Assembly: GCA_029779535.1 (NCBI GenBank)
Contig: JAKPAG010000124.1
Location: 81,978-145,977, forward strand
Length of the DNA: 64,000 bases
Source: Pseudomonadota bacterium
GTDB lineage: Bacteria; Pseudomonadota; Alphaproteobacteria; Sphingomonadales; Sphingomonadaceae
Direction: 5' to 3'
The position numbers and the translations under genes were made by a program. The notes under the pieces were generated by a model that had not been told where the DNA came from, did no database searches, and saw only the letters and a program-made list of their open reading frames with translations. Shown in pieces: positions 1-8,364 of this stretch (its first letter is position 1; each line of letters starts with the position of its first letter).

Positions 1-238
1 AATCCACCCCGCCGCGGCGCGAATGGGCGAAAACGCCGGAAACGCTGGCCCCGGTAACCTGGCTGGCGGCCGATGCGGCGGCGACCGTGGGCGGGATGCC
101 ATAGAAAATCATCAGCGGCGTGGTCAGGAACCCGCCGCCCACCCCGAACATGCCCGACAGGATGCCCGTCAGCGCGCCAAGCGCGACGATCACCAGGCCG
201 TTCACCGACAGGTTGGCGATGGGCAGATAGACGTCCAT
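1..238 (-). CDS. TauE/SafE-family sulfite exporter permease, partial (N-terminal 79 codons)
   Basis: Reading inward from an ATG at 238, the first 79 codons of an inner-membrane permease are present and the rest lies beyond the left edge. The start (MDVYLPIANLSVNGLVIVALG) runs into a glycine-rich first helix, GILSGMFGVGGGFLTTPL at about residues 25-42. That is the signature of the TauE/SafE (formerly DUF81) family, which exports sulfite, sulfoacetate or related small anions. A second small-residue-rich segment follows at about residues 52-70. No strong ribosome binding site is visible. It lies 51 bases downstream of the NfrA-like gene on the same strand. The family is clear, the substrate is not. 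Confidence 0.75.
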   Translation of the reverse strand, partial: MDVYLPIANLSVNGLVIVALGALTGILSGMFGVGGGFLTTPLMIFYGIPPTVAAASAASQVTGASVSGVFAHSRRGGVD

Positions 239-289
239 GTGCAAAGGCTGGCCTAGCCCAGCGCGGCGCGCGGGAAAAGGGCGCGGAGG

Positions 290-1465
290 CTAGAAACCTG
301 CGGAAACGGTCAGCGCCGGGCCACTTTCCGGCGCGGCCCCGCCCGCGATGCGAAAGCGCCAGTCCGCCGACAGCCGCCCGCCGCCGGTTCCCAGCGGGAA
401 GCCAAGCGTGGCACTGGGTCCGGCATCGATCCGGCTTGCCCCCTGCTGCGCCCCGCCCCAGGCCCCGCCACCGGCGCGCAGCTCGGCCCGGCCGAACCGG
501 GCAATCGGCCGCTCAACGCGCAACTGGCCTTCGGCGAAAGGCGTGGCGAACCGTCCGCCGACATAACCGGCGGCGGCATAGCTTTCGGCCCGGAAACCGC
601 CCGGCAGGGGCAAGGGCGGAAATTCGCTGACCAGCAGCGCGGCCGGGCGCAGCGCGCTGCCGCTGGCCAGCCGGGTTACCCGCAGTTCCGCCAGGGCCGC
701 CACCGGCAGTCCCTTGACCGGACGCAGCGACAGGCCGGCGGCCAGCTCCTCGTCATGCGGCGCACGCACGGCGGCGCTTACGCGCAGGTAGGCTGCCGGG
801 CGCAGTCCGGACGACGGGGCCAGGCGATAGCGGATCACGGCCCCGGCCTGGCTGGCGCCGTAACTTGCCGGTGCGCCGCCCACAGCGCCCGCGCCGCTGC
901 CGCCGCGCCGCAGCAGCAGCCAGCCATCGGCGGAGAAGCGCGCTGCCTTTGCCTCGGGCGACCTGGGCAGGTCTGCCGGGGCTGGCCCGGCGGGCGACGC
1001 AAGCCGCGCTTCGGGCGGCAGCGGCAACTGCGCCAGCGCGGCCAGCCACAGCATCTGGTGCCCGCCAGCCAGGCGCGGGTTGCCGAAGCGGGGATCAGCC
1101 GGCGGCGCGATCGGATCGACCCGCGGCCTGGGTTCGGCAATCGGCGCCGGCGCAAGCGGCTGCCCGGCCAGATCGCCGGGCCGCTCGGTCCCGGCTTGCC
1201 GATCGGGCCGCGCGGGCACGGCGGGCGGGGCGGCAAGCGCCGATGGGACCGGCGCGGTGAGAGCGGGGGCAAGGCCCTGCGCGGCCAGTTCGGCCGCGGT
1301 CGCATCGGCTGGCAGCCGCGATGGCGCCGCGGCCAGTCCGGGCGCATCCGGCGTGGCCCTGTGGGTTGCCGCCGCTTCCAGCATCCAGGTGCGCGCGCCC
1401 ACCCAGGTGACCAGCAGCAGCGCAAGAGTGATGACGGGCTGGCCGCGCGATCCGGTGCGCTTCAT
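290..1465 (-). CDS. NfrA C-terminal-like protein with an N-terminal membrane anchor
   Basis: A 391-residue protein. Residues 10-31 form one hydrophobic helix without a clear cleavage site, residues about 33-170 are an Ala/Pro-rich linker, and residues about 175-391 alternate short amphipathic strands and end in phenylalanine, as in outer-membrane barrels. The end of the protein (LSADWRFRIAGGAAPESGP at about 367-385) resembles, from memory, the C-terminal domain of NfrA, the outer-membrane partner of NfrB; no alignment was run. The TPR region of E. coli NfrA is absent. I chose the ATG at 1465 because it overlaps the stop of the upstream glycosyltransferase by four bases (ATGA), so the two are translationally coupled. 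A longer reading frame starting at 1774 lies wholly inside the glycosyltransferase gene and is rejected. Function is inferred: export or anchoring of the glycan made by its partner. Confidence 0.6.
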   Translation of the reverse strand: MKRTGSRGQPVITLALLLVTWVGARTWMLEAAATHRATPDAPGLAAAPSRLPADATAAELAAQGLAPALTAPVPSALAAPPAVPARPDRQAGTERPGDLAGQPLAPAPIAEPRPRVDPIAPPADPRFGNPRLAGGHQMLWLAALAQLPLPPEARLASPAGPAPADLPRSPEAKAARFSADGWLLLRRGGSGAGAVGGAPASYGASQAGAVIRYRLAPSSGLRPAAYLRVSAAVRAPHDEELAAGLSLRPVKGLPVAALAELRVTRLASGSALRPAALLVSEFPPLPLPGGFRAESYAAAGYVGGRFATPFAEGQLRVERPIARFGRAELRAGGGAWGGAQQGASRIDAGPSATLGFPLGTGGGRLSADWRFRIAGGAAPESGPALTVSAGF

Positions 1466-2877
1466 GCCCGGACCTCCTGCAGGACGGCACGGGCCGGATG
1501 GCCGGCGTGTTCGGTCTTGTCCCAGACCACCTGGCCGCCCACCAGCGAGCGCAGATAGGCCAGCAGCGCGCGCCGCCCGGCCATAATCGCAATGACATTG
1601 CCCACCGGAATCCGCAGCACCGACCGCAGCGCCTCGACCGCGCCGTATTCGCGGCCGGTGAACAGCGCCCGGCTGGCGGCGCGCCAGACGAAGCCGAGCG
1701 AGCTGGCGATCAGCATCACGCGGACCGGCCCGGACAGCGCCAGCACCGCATCGATCCCCAGCGCCCAGTCGCACAGGAACAGGACTGCATCGATTGCCAG
1801 CAGCAGATAGGCCGCGCCCAGCACCAGCGCGGTCAGCGGACCGCGCCGGTCACGCAGGGCCATCCACAGTTCGACCGGGCGGAACTGCCAGCCAAGCCGG
1901 TCCCAGCCCTGGAAGGCAATGCCGTGGACCCAGCGGGTCTTCTGGCGCACCGCCGAAGCCAGGGTGGCGGGAAAATAGCTCGACGTGGCAACCAGGTCGC
2001 CCTGGGCATCGCGCAGCCGCAGAAAGGCGCTGCCCCGCCCTTCCCGCGACAGCTCGATCCCCAGTTCGTAATCCTCGGTCAGGCATTCCGGCGCGAAGGG
2101 CCCTTCGCCGCCTTCATCCAGCCGGCGTTCGGCCAGGCGCTGCATCGCGCCGCGTGAAAAGCCGCAGCCGACCCCCGCCGCCGGCAGCGGCGCACCCAGC
2201 GCATTGCGGACCACCAGCGCCTTGGCGTGGCTTTCGGTGAATTCATCGGCATAGTGGCCGCCGATCCAGCGGGAATCGGCCTGGATCAGCGGGCGGACCG
2301 GCAGCTGCACGAAATCGACCGCACCCAGCGCCGCGTCGATTGCCTGCAGGGCGGCCGGATGCACCATGTCTTCCGCGTCCTGCAGGACCACGCCGCGAAA
2401 GGGCTGGCCGGCGCGGACTTCGTCATCGCACATCGCCCGGTAAAGACGGTTGAGGCAATCGGCCTTGGTCGTCGGGCCGGCCACGCCATGCACCACCAGC
2501 CGCACGCGCGGATCCCAGCCTGCCCCTTCCATCGCTGCGGCCAGCGTGACGCTGTCATTGCGGTAGCACCCCACATAGAGCCGCAGTTCGCGCTGCGGCC
2601 AGGCGGCCAGGGCGTGGGCGATAGTGGCGCCGATCACCCCGGCTTCGCGGTAGGCCGGGATCAGCACGGCAACGGGGCCATGCAACGGATCAGCGCCATA
2701 GCCCTGGGGCAGGCGCTGGGTCCGCGCCCGCCCGGTCAACCGCAGCCAAAGGTAGGTAAGGTCGATCGCCAGTTCATCGATCAGCCCGACCACGAACCAG
2801 AACGCCGCAAAGATCAGCAACTCGCGCTCGCACGTGGCAAGCGCAATCAGCAGTTGCGTGATCCATTCCTGCGTCAT
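1462..2877 (-). CDS. NfrB-like membrane glycosyltransferase (GT2 family)
   Basis: A 471-residue inner-membrane glycosyltransferase. An N-terminal helix (about 18-42) precedes a GT-A domain with VAVLIPAYREAG at 69-80, the DAED metal/nucleotide-sugar motif at 167-170, TEDYE at 267-271 and the processive-synthase motif QKTRW at 312-316. Hydrophobic segments follow at about 347-370 and 380-400, and WDKTEH at 452-457 closes the domain. This matches NfrB, which in E. coli makes a secreted N-acetylmannosamine-type glycan used as receptor by phage N4. E. coli NfrB carries an extra C-terminal c-di-GMP-binding MshEN domain; this protein ends before it. The next gene is the NfrA-like partner (4-bp overlap). 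The product and the acceptor are unknown. Confidence 0.75.
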   Translation of the reverse strand: MTQEWITQLLIALATCERELLIFAAFWFVVGLIDELAIDLTYLWLRLTGRARTQRLPQGYGADPLHGPVAVLIPAYREAGVIGATIAHALAAWPQRELRLYVGCYRNDSVTLAAAMEGAGWDPRVRLVVHGVAGPTTKADCLNRLYRAMCDDEVRAGQPFRGVVLQDAEDMVHPAALQAIDAALGAVDFVQLPVRPLIQADSRWIGGHYADEFTESHAKALVVRNALGAPLPAAGVGCGFSRGAMQRLAERRLDEGGEGPFAPECLTEDYELGIELSREGRGSAFLRLRDAQGDLVATSSYFPATLASAVRQKTRWVHGIAFQGWDRLGWQFRPVELWMALRDRRGPLTALVLGAAYLLLAIDAVLFLCDWALGIDAVLALSGPVRVMLIASSLGFVWRAASRALFTGREYGAVEALRSVLRIPVGNVIAIMAGRRALLAYLRSLVGGQVVWDKTEHAGHPARAVLQEVRA

Positions 2878-2969
2878 TCTGGCGAGAGACCCCGTTCGTC
2901 ACCCTCTTCGCCAAAACCTTAAAGGATTAGTAATTCATTACAACGCGCTTTCTATGGTTACGGCCAAGT

Positions 2970-4745
2970 TCACACTCCCGGTGCCGCGCAGGGCACCAGG
3001 AACGGCAGCAATTGCTGGCCAACGCTCTTGGCGGCGGAATCGAGCCGGCTGCTGGCGTTGATCCCACCCGGCAGGGCCCCGCCCAGCACCACGTTGATCG
3101 CGTTCAGTCCGGGCAGGTCGTAGATCTGGATCTGCGCCTGCGCCGGATCGCGGAACAGGTGGGCGAACCAGTCCGTCAGCGCCTGCGGGGTCAGCGCGGC
3201 GCGGATCGCGGGGAGGTAGGCCGGATCGCGCGCGATCACGCCGACGTTGACCGTCTCGCCCTTTTCGCCGCTGCGCGTGAAGGCGATCTTTTCGAGCGGC
3301 ACCAGGGCGCCGCCCGGTGCGGGCAGTTCCGGCACCGGGGGACGGCTGGTGATGCTCAGCGGCACGCCCGCCGGGCCGCGATCCGGGCAAGGCTGCGGCG
3401 TGCCATCAAGGTCGACCAGCGCCGTCACGCTTTCACGCGGGATCAGGAAGGCGACCATGTGCAGCACCGGGCTGATCCCGGCGAAGGGCACAATGCTGGT
3501 GCCCGGCGCCATGCCGCACATCTGGGCGTGGAGTTCATAGGCGAACAGCCCCGCGCTCTGCTGCGTTTCGAAATCGGCGCTGATCTTGAGCAGGATCTCC
3601 ATCACGCTGTCGGGATCGGGGGCACGCGCGCCGACGCTTTCGCCTGAACCGATCAGAATCGCTTCCTTGGTCAGGAAACCGGGCATGTTGCGTTCCCGCA
3701 GCAGGGCGGCACCGCGATCGAAGTGGGCCTGCGCCTGCTTCTTCGCCTTGGCGATCGCGCGCGGGCCAATCACCGGCTGGTAGGAGGTGACCCGCCAGCC
3801 CTGGTCGAAAGTGGCGCAGACCTTCAGTGTCGGGGTGCGCGGATGCCCTTTCATGCCCGTCACCAGCACCCGGTCCTTGCCCTGCTGGGTCATGGTCACC
3901 TGGGTGAAGTCACAGACCACGTCGGGCACGATGTAGGCCTGCGGATCGCTGGTTTCATAGAGCAGCTGCTCCGAAACGGTGCCCACGGTGACCAGGCCGC
4001 CGGTGCCCTCGCCCTTGGTGATGACGCAAGTGCCATCGGCGTGGCATTCGGCGATCGGGAAGCCGATCCGGTCCCAGCCTTCGACCTGGTCCCAATCGGT
4101 ATAGGTCCCGCCGGTGGCCTGGGCCCCGCATTCGATCAGGTGGCCAACCAGCGTCCCCGCCGCGATCAGGTCCCACTGGTCCGCCTGCCAGCCGAACCGG
4201 TTGATCAGCAGCCCCAGCGCCAGCGCCGAATCGACCACGCGCCCCGTCACCACGATATCCGCCCCGCCGGCCAGCGCCGCCGCGATGGGGAAGCCGCCGA
4301 GATAGGCGTTGATGCTGGTCACCCCGGTTTGGGGCAGCACGTCATCGCCCTCGATGCCCTTCAGGCCCGCAAATTCGCCCACCCGGTCCATCAGGCAGTC
4401 CCCGGCCACCGCAGCGACCTTGAGGTTGAGGCCGCGCCGCGCGATCTCCTCGCGCAGGCGGGCGGCCAGGGCGAGCGGGTTGACCCCGCCGGCATTGCTG
4501 ACGATCTTCGTCCCGCGGCGCGCGATCTCGTCGAGGTGGGGGCCGATGTAGCGGGTGATGAAATCCGCCGAATAGCCCATTGCCGGATCGGCCGCGCGCA
4601 TCCGCCCGAACAGGCCCATCGCCCCTTCGGCCAGGAAATCCATGATGATCGCATCGACCCCGGCGGCCAGCAACTGCGGCACCGCGGTGATCGAATCGAC
4701 CATGAACCCGCCGCCGCCGCCAATGCGATAAGTATCTTGCGCCAT
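2970..4745 (-). CDS. AtuA-family (acyclic terpene utilization, DUF1446) protein
   Basis: A 591-residue cytoplasmic protein of the AtuA family, whose founding member belongs to the citronellol/geraniol degradation cluster of Pseudomonas; the reaction is not established. The first ~450 residues form the DUF1446 domain (IGGGGGFMVDS near the start, then SNAGGVNPLALAARL and VVTGRVVDSAL). The last ~110 residues form the smaller C-terminal domain (KGETVNVGVIARDP, LNAINVVLGGALPGG) typical of full-length members. The ATG at 4745 is preceded by GGAGAGG at 8 bases; an upstream in-frame start at 4784 has no such site. The gene is divergent from the Coq4-like gene across 124 bp. No other atu gene (atuC/atuF carboxylase) is next to it, so it may serve another acyl-CoA or terpenoid route. 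Confidence 0.8.
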   Translation of the reverse strand: MAQDTYRIGGGGGFMVDSITAVPQLLAAGVDAIIMDFLAEGAMGLFGRMRAADPAMGYSADFITRYIGPHLDEIARRGTKIVSNAGGVNPLALAARLREEIARRGLNLKVAAVAGDCLMDRVGEFAGLKGIEGDDVLPQTGVTSINAYLGGFPIAAALAGGADIVVTGRVVDSALALGLLINRFGWQADQWDLIAAGTLVGHLIECGAQATGGTYTDWDQVEGWDRIGFPIAECHADGTCVITKGEGTGGLVTVGTVSEQLLYETSDPQAYIVPDVVCDFTQVTMTQQGKDRVLVTGMKGHPRTPTLKVCATFDQGWRVTSYQPVIGPRAIAKAKKQAQAHFDRGAALLRERNMPGFLTKEAILIGSGESVGARAPDPDSVMEILLKISADFETQQSAGLFAYELHAQMCGMAPGTSIVPFAGISPVLHMVAFLIPRESVTALVDLDGTPQPCPDRGPAGVPLSITSRPPVPELPAPGGALVPLEKIAFTRSGEKGETVNVGVIARDPAYLPAIRAALTPQALTDWFAHLFRDPAQAQIQIYDLPGLNAINVVLGGALPGGINASSRLDSAAKSVGQQLLPFLVPCAAPGV

Positions 4746-4869
4746 GCGCCTGCCTCTCCAATTATGTTTGCCACAGGCCAGCACACGCGGTGGCGGCCGG
4801 CATCACCCGTTTGGATGATGACCACATTCCCGCCCCGCGCAAGTCTGCGAGTCTGACGGGAGAGCGAAC

Positions 4870-5715
4870 ATGGCCGAAGACGCCTATCTTTATCGCGGCG
4901 TGAACCAGCTGCCGACCATGAGCAGCGTGCTGGTATCATCGTCGAAATACCTCAATTCGCCCAAGCTGCGCGACTGGGTGGCGCGCTCGCAATTGAAGAA
5001 GGGCGGCCTCGATTTCCCCGGCCCGGCCGAGATGTACGAGTTGCTGCCGATCCTGGACGAGCTGCGCGACTTCGACCGGATCGAGGCGCTGTTCCACGAA
5101 GAACGCCGCACCAATCCCCGGCTGGACCAGTGGATCGGCGAAAGCTTCGTTTCGAACTACAAGCTGGAAGACATGGCCGGACTGCCGCGCGAATCGGTTG
5201 GCGGCATCCTTTACGCCGCGTGCACGGCGGGCAATTACGGGCTCCAGATCGTGCCATGGACCCAGCCGAAAACCCAGTGGCAGTTCTTCAACATGCGCGC
5301 CGGGCAAACCCACGATTTCGAGCACATCCTGTGCGGTGGGGGCTTCAATTACCTGGGCGAACTGCTGCCCTACTGGATGCGCCTTGCCAGCATCCACCGC
5401 TTCATCGAGAACGAGGAACTGGTGGGCGAGATCAACGTCCTGTCGATCTTCGGCATGACCCGCATCCTGACCCGTTCCGTGCTGCACTATCCCGCGATCT
5501 GGCCCAAGGTGATCGAATGCATCGAGCACGGCCTGGCGATCGGTCGGCAGAGCGGGCCGATCTGGATGGCGAAGATGGAGGACATCTGGCACCTGAGCGT
5601 GCCCGAGGCCCGCGCGGCGCTGGACATCGTCGGCGCGGCCGACATCGAAAGCGAAACCGAAGGGCTGATCTACGAAGGCAAGCTGCCCTACCCGCTGCCC
5701 AAGGCTGCCGAGTAA
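4870..5715 (+). CDS. Coq4 family protein
   Basis: A 281-residue soluble protein with the Coq4 metal-site motif HDxxHx11E seen as HDFEH...E at about residues 153-169. Coq4 organizes ubiquinone biosynthesis in mitochondria and has been linked to removal of the ring C1 carboxyl group; many alphaproteobacteria carry Coq4-like proteins. The start is the ATG at 4870, nine codons before other conserved-looking sequence, with GGGAGAGCGAAC just upstream as a ribosome binding site. It is divergent from the AtuA gene and is followed by a GC-rich hairpin at 5739-5755 and then nhaA. Whether this copy works in quinone synthesis or is a paralogue with another lipid ligand cannot be told from sequence. Confidence 0.75.
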   Translation: MAEDAYLYRGVNQLPTMSSVLVSSSKYLNSPKLRDWVARSQLKKGGLDFPGPAEMYELLPILDELRDFDRIEALFHEERRTNPRLDQWIGESFVSNYKLEDMAGLPRESVGGILYAACTAGNYGLQIVPWTQPKTQWQFFNMRAGQTHDFEHILCGGGFNYLGELLPYWMRLASIHRFIENEELVGEINVLSIFGMTRILTRSVLHYPAIWPKVIECIEHGLAIGRQSGPIWMAKMEDIWHLSVPEARAALDIVGAADIESETEGLIYEGKLPYPLPKAAE

Positions 5716-5738
5716 GCCCGGCTCCGCCCAGGCGGCGG

Positions 5739-5755
5739 ACCGGCGCGGCGCCGGT
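5739..5755 (+). terminator. Hairpin after the Coq4-like gene, terminator candidate
   Basis: ACCGGC / GCCGGT arms with a 5-base GCGGC loop, followed by TTTCGG, 24 bases after the stop codon. The stem is short and the T-run only three bases, so read-through into nhaA is possible. Confidence 0.35.
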
Positions 5756-5797
5756 TTCGGTTGCCTTTGCCGTGCCTTGCGGCGAATGCTTCGGGCC

Positions 5798-6985
5798 ATG
5801 ACCCAGCCGCGCCATCCGCTCTCCCGCCTTGCCACTGCCCTCGCCCGCCTGCTGCATGGCGAGGCGGGTGCGGGCCTGCTGCTGATCGCGGTAGCAGCGG
5901 CGGCGATGATCGCGGCCAATTCGCCGCTGGCCCATGGCTATCACGCGGTGTTCCACGGCGAATGGGCGTGGAGCCCGGTGGCCAAGCTGAACACGCTGCA
6001 CCTGTGGATCAACGACGCGCTGATGGCGCTGTTCTTCTTCGTGGTCGGGCTGGAGATCAAGCGCGAGGTGCTGGACGGTGAACTGTCCAGCCCGGCGCGG
6101 CGGCGGCTGCCGGTGCTGGCGGCGGCGGCGGGAATGGCCATGCCCGCGCTGGTCTATCTGGCGGTCACGCGCGAAGTCCCGGCGCTGCACGCTGGCTGGG
6201 CAATTCCCGCCGCCACCGACATTGCCTTTGCCCTGGGGGTGCTTGCGCTGCTGGGCAGCCGCATACCGCCATCGCTGCGGTTGTTCCTGCTGACCGTGGC
6301 GATCGTCGACGATCTGGGCGCGGTGGCGATCATCGCGCTCGCCTATACCGGCGGGATCAGCCTGCCGTGGCTGGCCGGTGCGGGCGCGCTGCTGGCCGTG
6401 CTGGCGGCGTGCAATGCGCGCGGGGTGACCAGCGGCTGGATCTATGCCCTGCTTGGCGCCGCGCTGTGGTTCGCGGTGCTGCATTCGGGCGTCCATGCCA
6501 CGGTCGCAGGCGTGCTGGCGGCGCTGTGCGTGCCGCTGCGGCTGGACGGGCACGGCGATAGCCCGCTGCTGCGCATGGAGCACGCACTGGCCCCGTTCAG
6601 CGCCTATCTGATCGTGCCGCTGTTCGGCTTTGCCAATGCCGGGGTGGCGCTGGCCGGGATCGGCCCGGATGGGCTGGCCGCTGCGCTGCCGCTGGGCGTG
6701 GCGCTGGGGCTGCTGCTCGGCAAGCAGGCCGGCGTGCTCGGCGCGATCTGGCTGGCGCAGCGGCTGCGCCTGGCCGAACCGCCCGCCGGGGCCACCTGGA
6801 CCCAGCTTTGGGGCATGGCCCTGCTGTGCGGGATCGGCTTCACGATGAGCCTGTTCATCGGCCAACTGGCCTTCCCCGGCCAGCCCGTGCTGGTCGAGGA
6901 AGCCAAGCTGGGCGTGCTTGCCGGATCGCTGCTTTCGGCGCTGGCGGGCTACGCCGTGCTGCGCTGGGCCCGCCCGGCACGCTGA
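5798..6985 (+). CDS. nhaA: Na+/H+ antiporter NhaA
   Basis: An approximately 395-residue, 12-helix inner-membrane antiporter that expels Na+ in exchange for protons. Diagnostic segments are the N-terminal amphipathic helix leading into GAGLLLIAVAAAAMIAANSP, the FFFVVGLEIKREVLDGEL loop, the discontinuous-helix segment ATDIAFALGVLALLGSRIP, and the twin aspartates of the transport site in IVDDLGAVAIIALAYTGG. The C-terminal GIGFTMSLFIGQLAF is also typical. Three possible starts lie close together (TTG 5777, ATG 5786, ATG 5798) and none has a strong ribosome binding site; I take MTQPRHP at 5798, which gives the usual family length. It ends one base before the convergent glyoxalase-fold gene. Confidence 0.95.
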   Translation: MTQPRHPLSRLATALARLLHGEAGAGLLLIAVAAAAMIAANSPLAHGYHAVFHGEWAWSPVAKLNTLHLWINDALMALFFFVVGLEIKREVLDGELSSPARRRLPVLAAAAGMAMPALVYLAVTREVPALHAGWAIPAATDIAFALGVLALLGSRIPPSLRLFLLTVAIVDDLGAVAIIALAYTGGISLPWLAGAGALLAVLAACNARGVTSGWIYALLGAALWFAVLHSGVHATVAGVLAALCVPLRLDGHGDSPLLRMEHALAPFSAYLIVPLFGFANAGVALAGIGPDGLAAALPLGVALGLLLGKQAGVLGAIWLAQRLRLAEPPAGATWTQLWGMALLCGIGFTMSLFIGQLAFPGQPVLVEEAKLGVLAGSLLSALAGYAVLRWARPAR

Positions 6986-6986
6986 C

Positions 6987-7421
6987 TCACCAGGTTCCGG
7001 TGTTTTCCATGCTGGCCCAGGGTTCCTGCGGCGGCAGGTGCCCGTCCTGGAGCAGTTCGACCGAGATTCCGTCCGGCGTCTTGACGAAGGCCATGTGGCC
7101 ATCGCGCGGCGGACGGTGGATGATGTGCCCCGCGGCCATCAACGCGGCGCAGGTTTCGTAGATATTGTCCACCCGGTAGGCGAGGTGGCCGAAATTGCGG
7201 GCCCCGGCATAGGTTTCGCCCGCGCCGTCCTCGCTCGGCCAGTTGTAGGTCAGTTCCACTTCGGCCACCCCTTCATCGCCGGGCGCGGCGAGGAAGATCA
7301 GAGTGAAGCGGCCCTGCTCGCTGGAAAAGCGCTTCACTTCCTTCACGCCGATCAATTCGAAGAAGGCGATCGTCGCTTCGGGATCGGTGACGCGGATCAT
7401 GGAATGGAGAAACTTGGTCAT
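6987..7421 (-). CDS. VOC-family protein, glyoxalase I (lactoylglutathione lyase)-like
   Basis: A 144-residue protein of the vicinal-oxygen-chelate superfamily with two beta-alpha-beta-beta-beta modules. The N-terminal module starts FLHSMIRVTDPEATIAFFE, and the metal-site region FGHLAYRVDNIYETCAALM and GISVELLQDG supplies the second histidine and a glutamate, as in glyoxalase I. Glyoxalase I converts the methylglyoxal-glutathione hemithioacetal to S-lactoylglutathione; other VOC roles are possible. The ATG at 7421 follows GGAAAG at 5 bases; an in-frame TTG six codons upstream is not needed. It converges on nhaA and is divergent from the SIMPL gene. Confidence 0.8.
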   Translation of the reverse strand: MTKFLHSMIRVTDPEATIAFFELIGVKEVKRFSSEQGRFTLIFLAAPGDEGVAEVELTYNWPSEDGAGETYAGARNFGHLAYRVDNIYETCAALMAAGHIIHRPPRDGHMAFVKTPDGISVELLQDGHLPPQEPWASMENTGTW

Positions 7422-7517
7422 CGGGTCTTTCCAACTCAATTCATCGATGGATATGCACGGTTCATCGTGCAGACAGCATCAAGCGCGCATCCCCTGCCCA
7501 TCGCAGGGAGATTGGCC

Positions 7518-8285
7518 ATGTCCGATTCTACGCATGATGACCCCACCATTGCCACCCAATTCTGGCACGATCCGCTAAACCGCCGTTGGCTGGCCACGGC
7601 CGGGGTGCTGACCGTAGGTCTGATCGTGGGCGGATACCTCCTCGGCAATGGCCTGGTCCGCGCGCGCGAGGCGGACCGCGCAGTGACCGTGCGGGGCCTC
7701 GCGGAAAAGGACGTGACCGCCGATCTTGCCACCTGGTCGCTCAGCTTTTCGGCCAGCGCGCCGGACCTGGCCAGTGCCCAGGCCGATGCCGACCGTGATG
7801 CCGCCGCGATCCGCGCCTTTTTCAAGGCCGCCGGCTTTCCGGCGGGCGAATTGCAGCCGGTGGGGGTCAACGTTTCGACCTTTACCGAAAACGGCAACCC
7901 CAAGGTAACCGTGCGCCAGCGCATGACCCTGCGCACCCAGGACATCAAGCGCGCGCAGGACGCCGCCAGGCGGCAGTTCGACCTGGTCCGCGCCGGGGTG
8001 GAGCTCGAGGACGGGTCGGCAATCAGCTACAGCTTCACCAAGCTCAATGCGATCAAGCCCGAAATGATCGCGGCGGCCACCCGGGACGCCCGCGCCTCGG
8101 CCGAACAGTTCGCCAAGGACAGCGGCACTTCGGTCGGCGCGATCCGCAGCGCGACGCAGGGCTATTTCTCGATCCTCGATCGCGACACGGCGAGCGGGGA
8201 TGAAAGCGGCGGCGGCTGGGGCGCGGCCAGTACCCCCTACAAGAAGGTCAGGGTGGTCACCACGGTGGAATTCTCGCTGCGCTGA
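7518..8285 (+). CDS. SIMPL domain (DUF541) periplasmic protein with membrane anchor
   Basis: A 255-residue protein. A single hydrophobic helix at about residues 26-45 (WLATAGVLTVGLIVGGYLLG) anchors it with the rest in the periplasm. The SIMPL/DUF541 domain follows, beginning RAVTVRGLAEKDVTADLATW and ending in KVRVVTTVEFSLR. SIMPL proteins form oligomeric rings; proposed roles include oxidative stress protection, but the activity is not settled. The ATG at 7518 has GGGAG at 8-9 bases. An open frame extends upstream to 6918 but only as an antisense shadow of the glyoxalase-fold gene. A strong hairpin follows the stop. Confidence 0.85.
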   Translation: MSDSTHDDPTIATQFWHDPLNRRWLATAGVLTVGLIVGGYLLGNGLVRAREADRAVTVRGLAEKDVTADLATWSLSFSASAPDLASAQADADRDAAAIRAFFKAAGFPAGELQPVGVNVSTFTENGNPKVTVRQRMTLRTQDIKRAQDAARRQFDLVRAGVELEDGSAISYSFTKLNAIKPEMIAAATRDARASAEQFAKDSGTSVGAIRSATQGYFSILDRDTASGDESGGGWGAASTPYKKVRVVTTVEFSLR

Positions 8286-8294
8286 ACGGCCAAC

Positions 8295-8324
8295 GACCCG
8301 CTCCGGCTTGCGCCGAAGCGGGTC
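8295..8324. terminator. Bidirectional terminator candidate between SIMPL and porin genes
   Basis: A 13-bp stem with one mismatch (GACCCGCTCCGGC / GCCGAAGCGGGTC) and a TTGC loop lies between two convergent genes, 9 bases after the SIMPL stop and 40 bases after the porin stop. Neither side has a T-run, so it may act as a transcript-end stabilizer rather than a classical intrinsic terminator. Confidence 0.5.
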
Positions 8325-8364
8325 GCGCCATGCACCCGGTAAATGCGGAAGCGGAGGCTGCGGC

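Noticed and set aside
5432..7102. A 556-codon minus-strand open frame
   Set aside because: It is antisense to nhaA, which has all its transport motifs.
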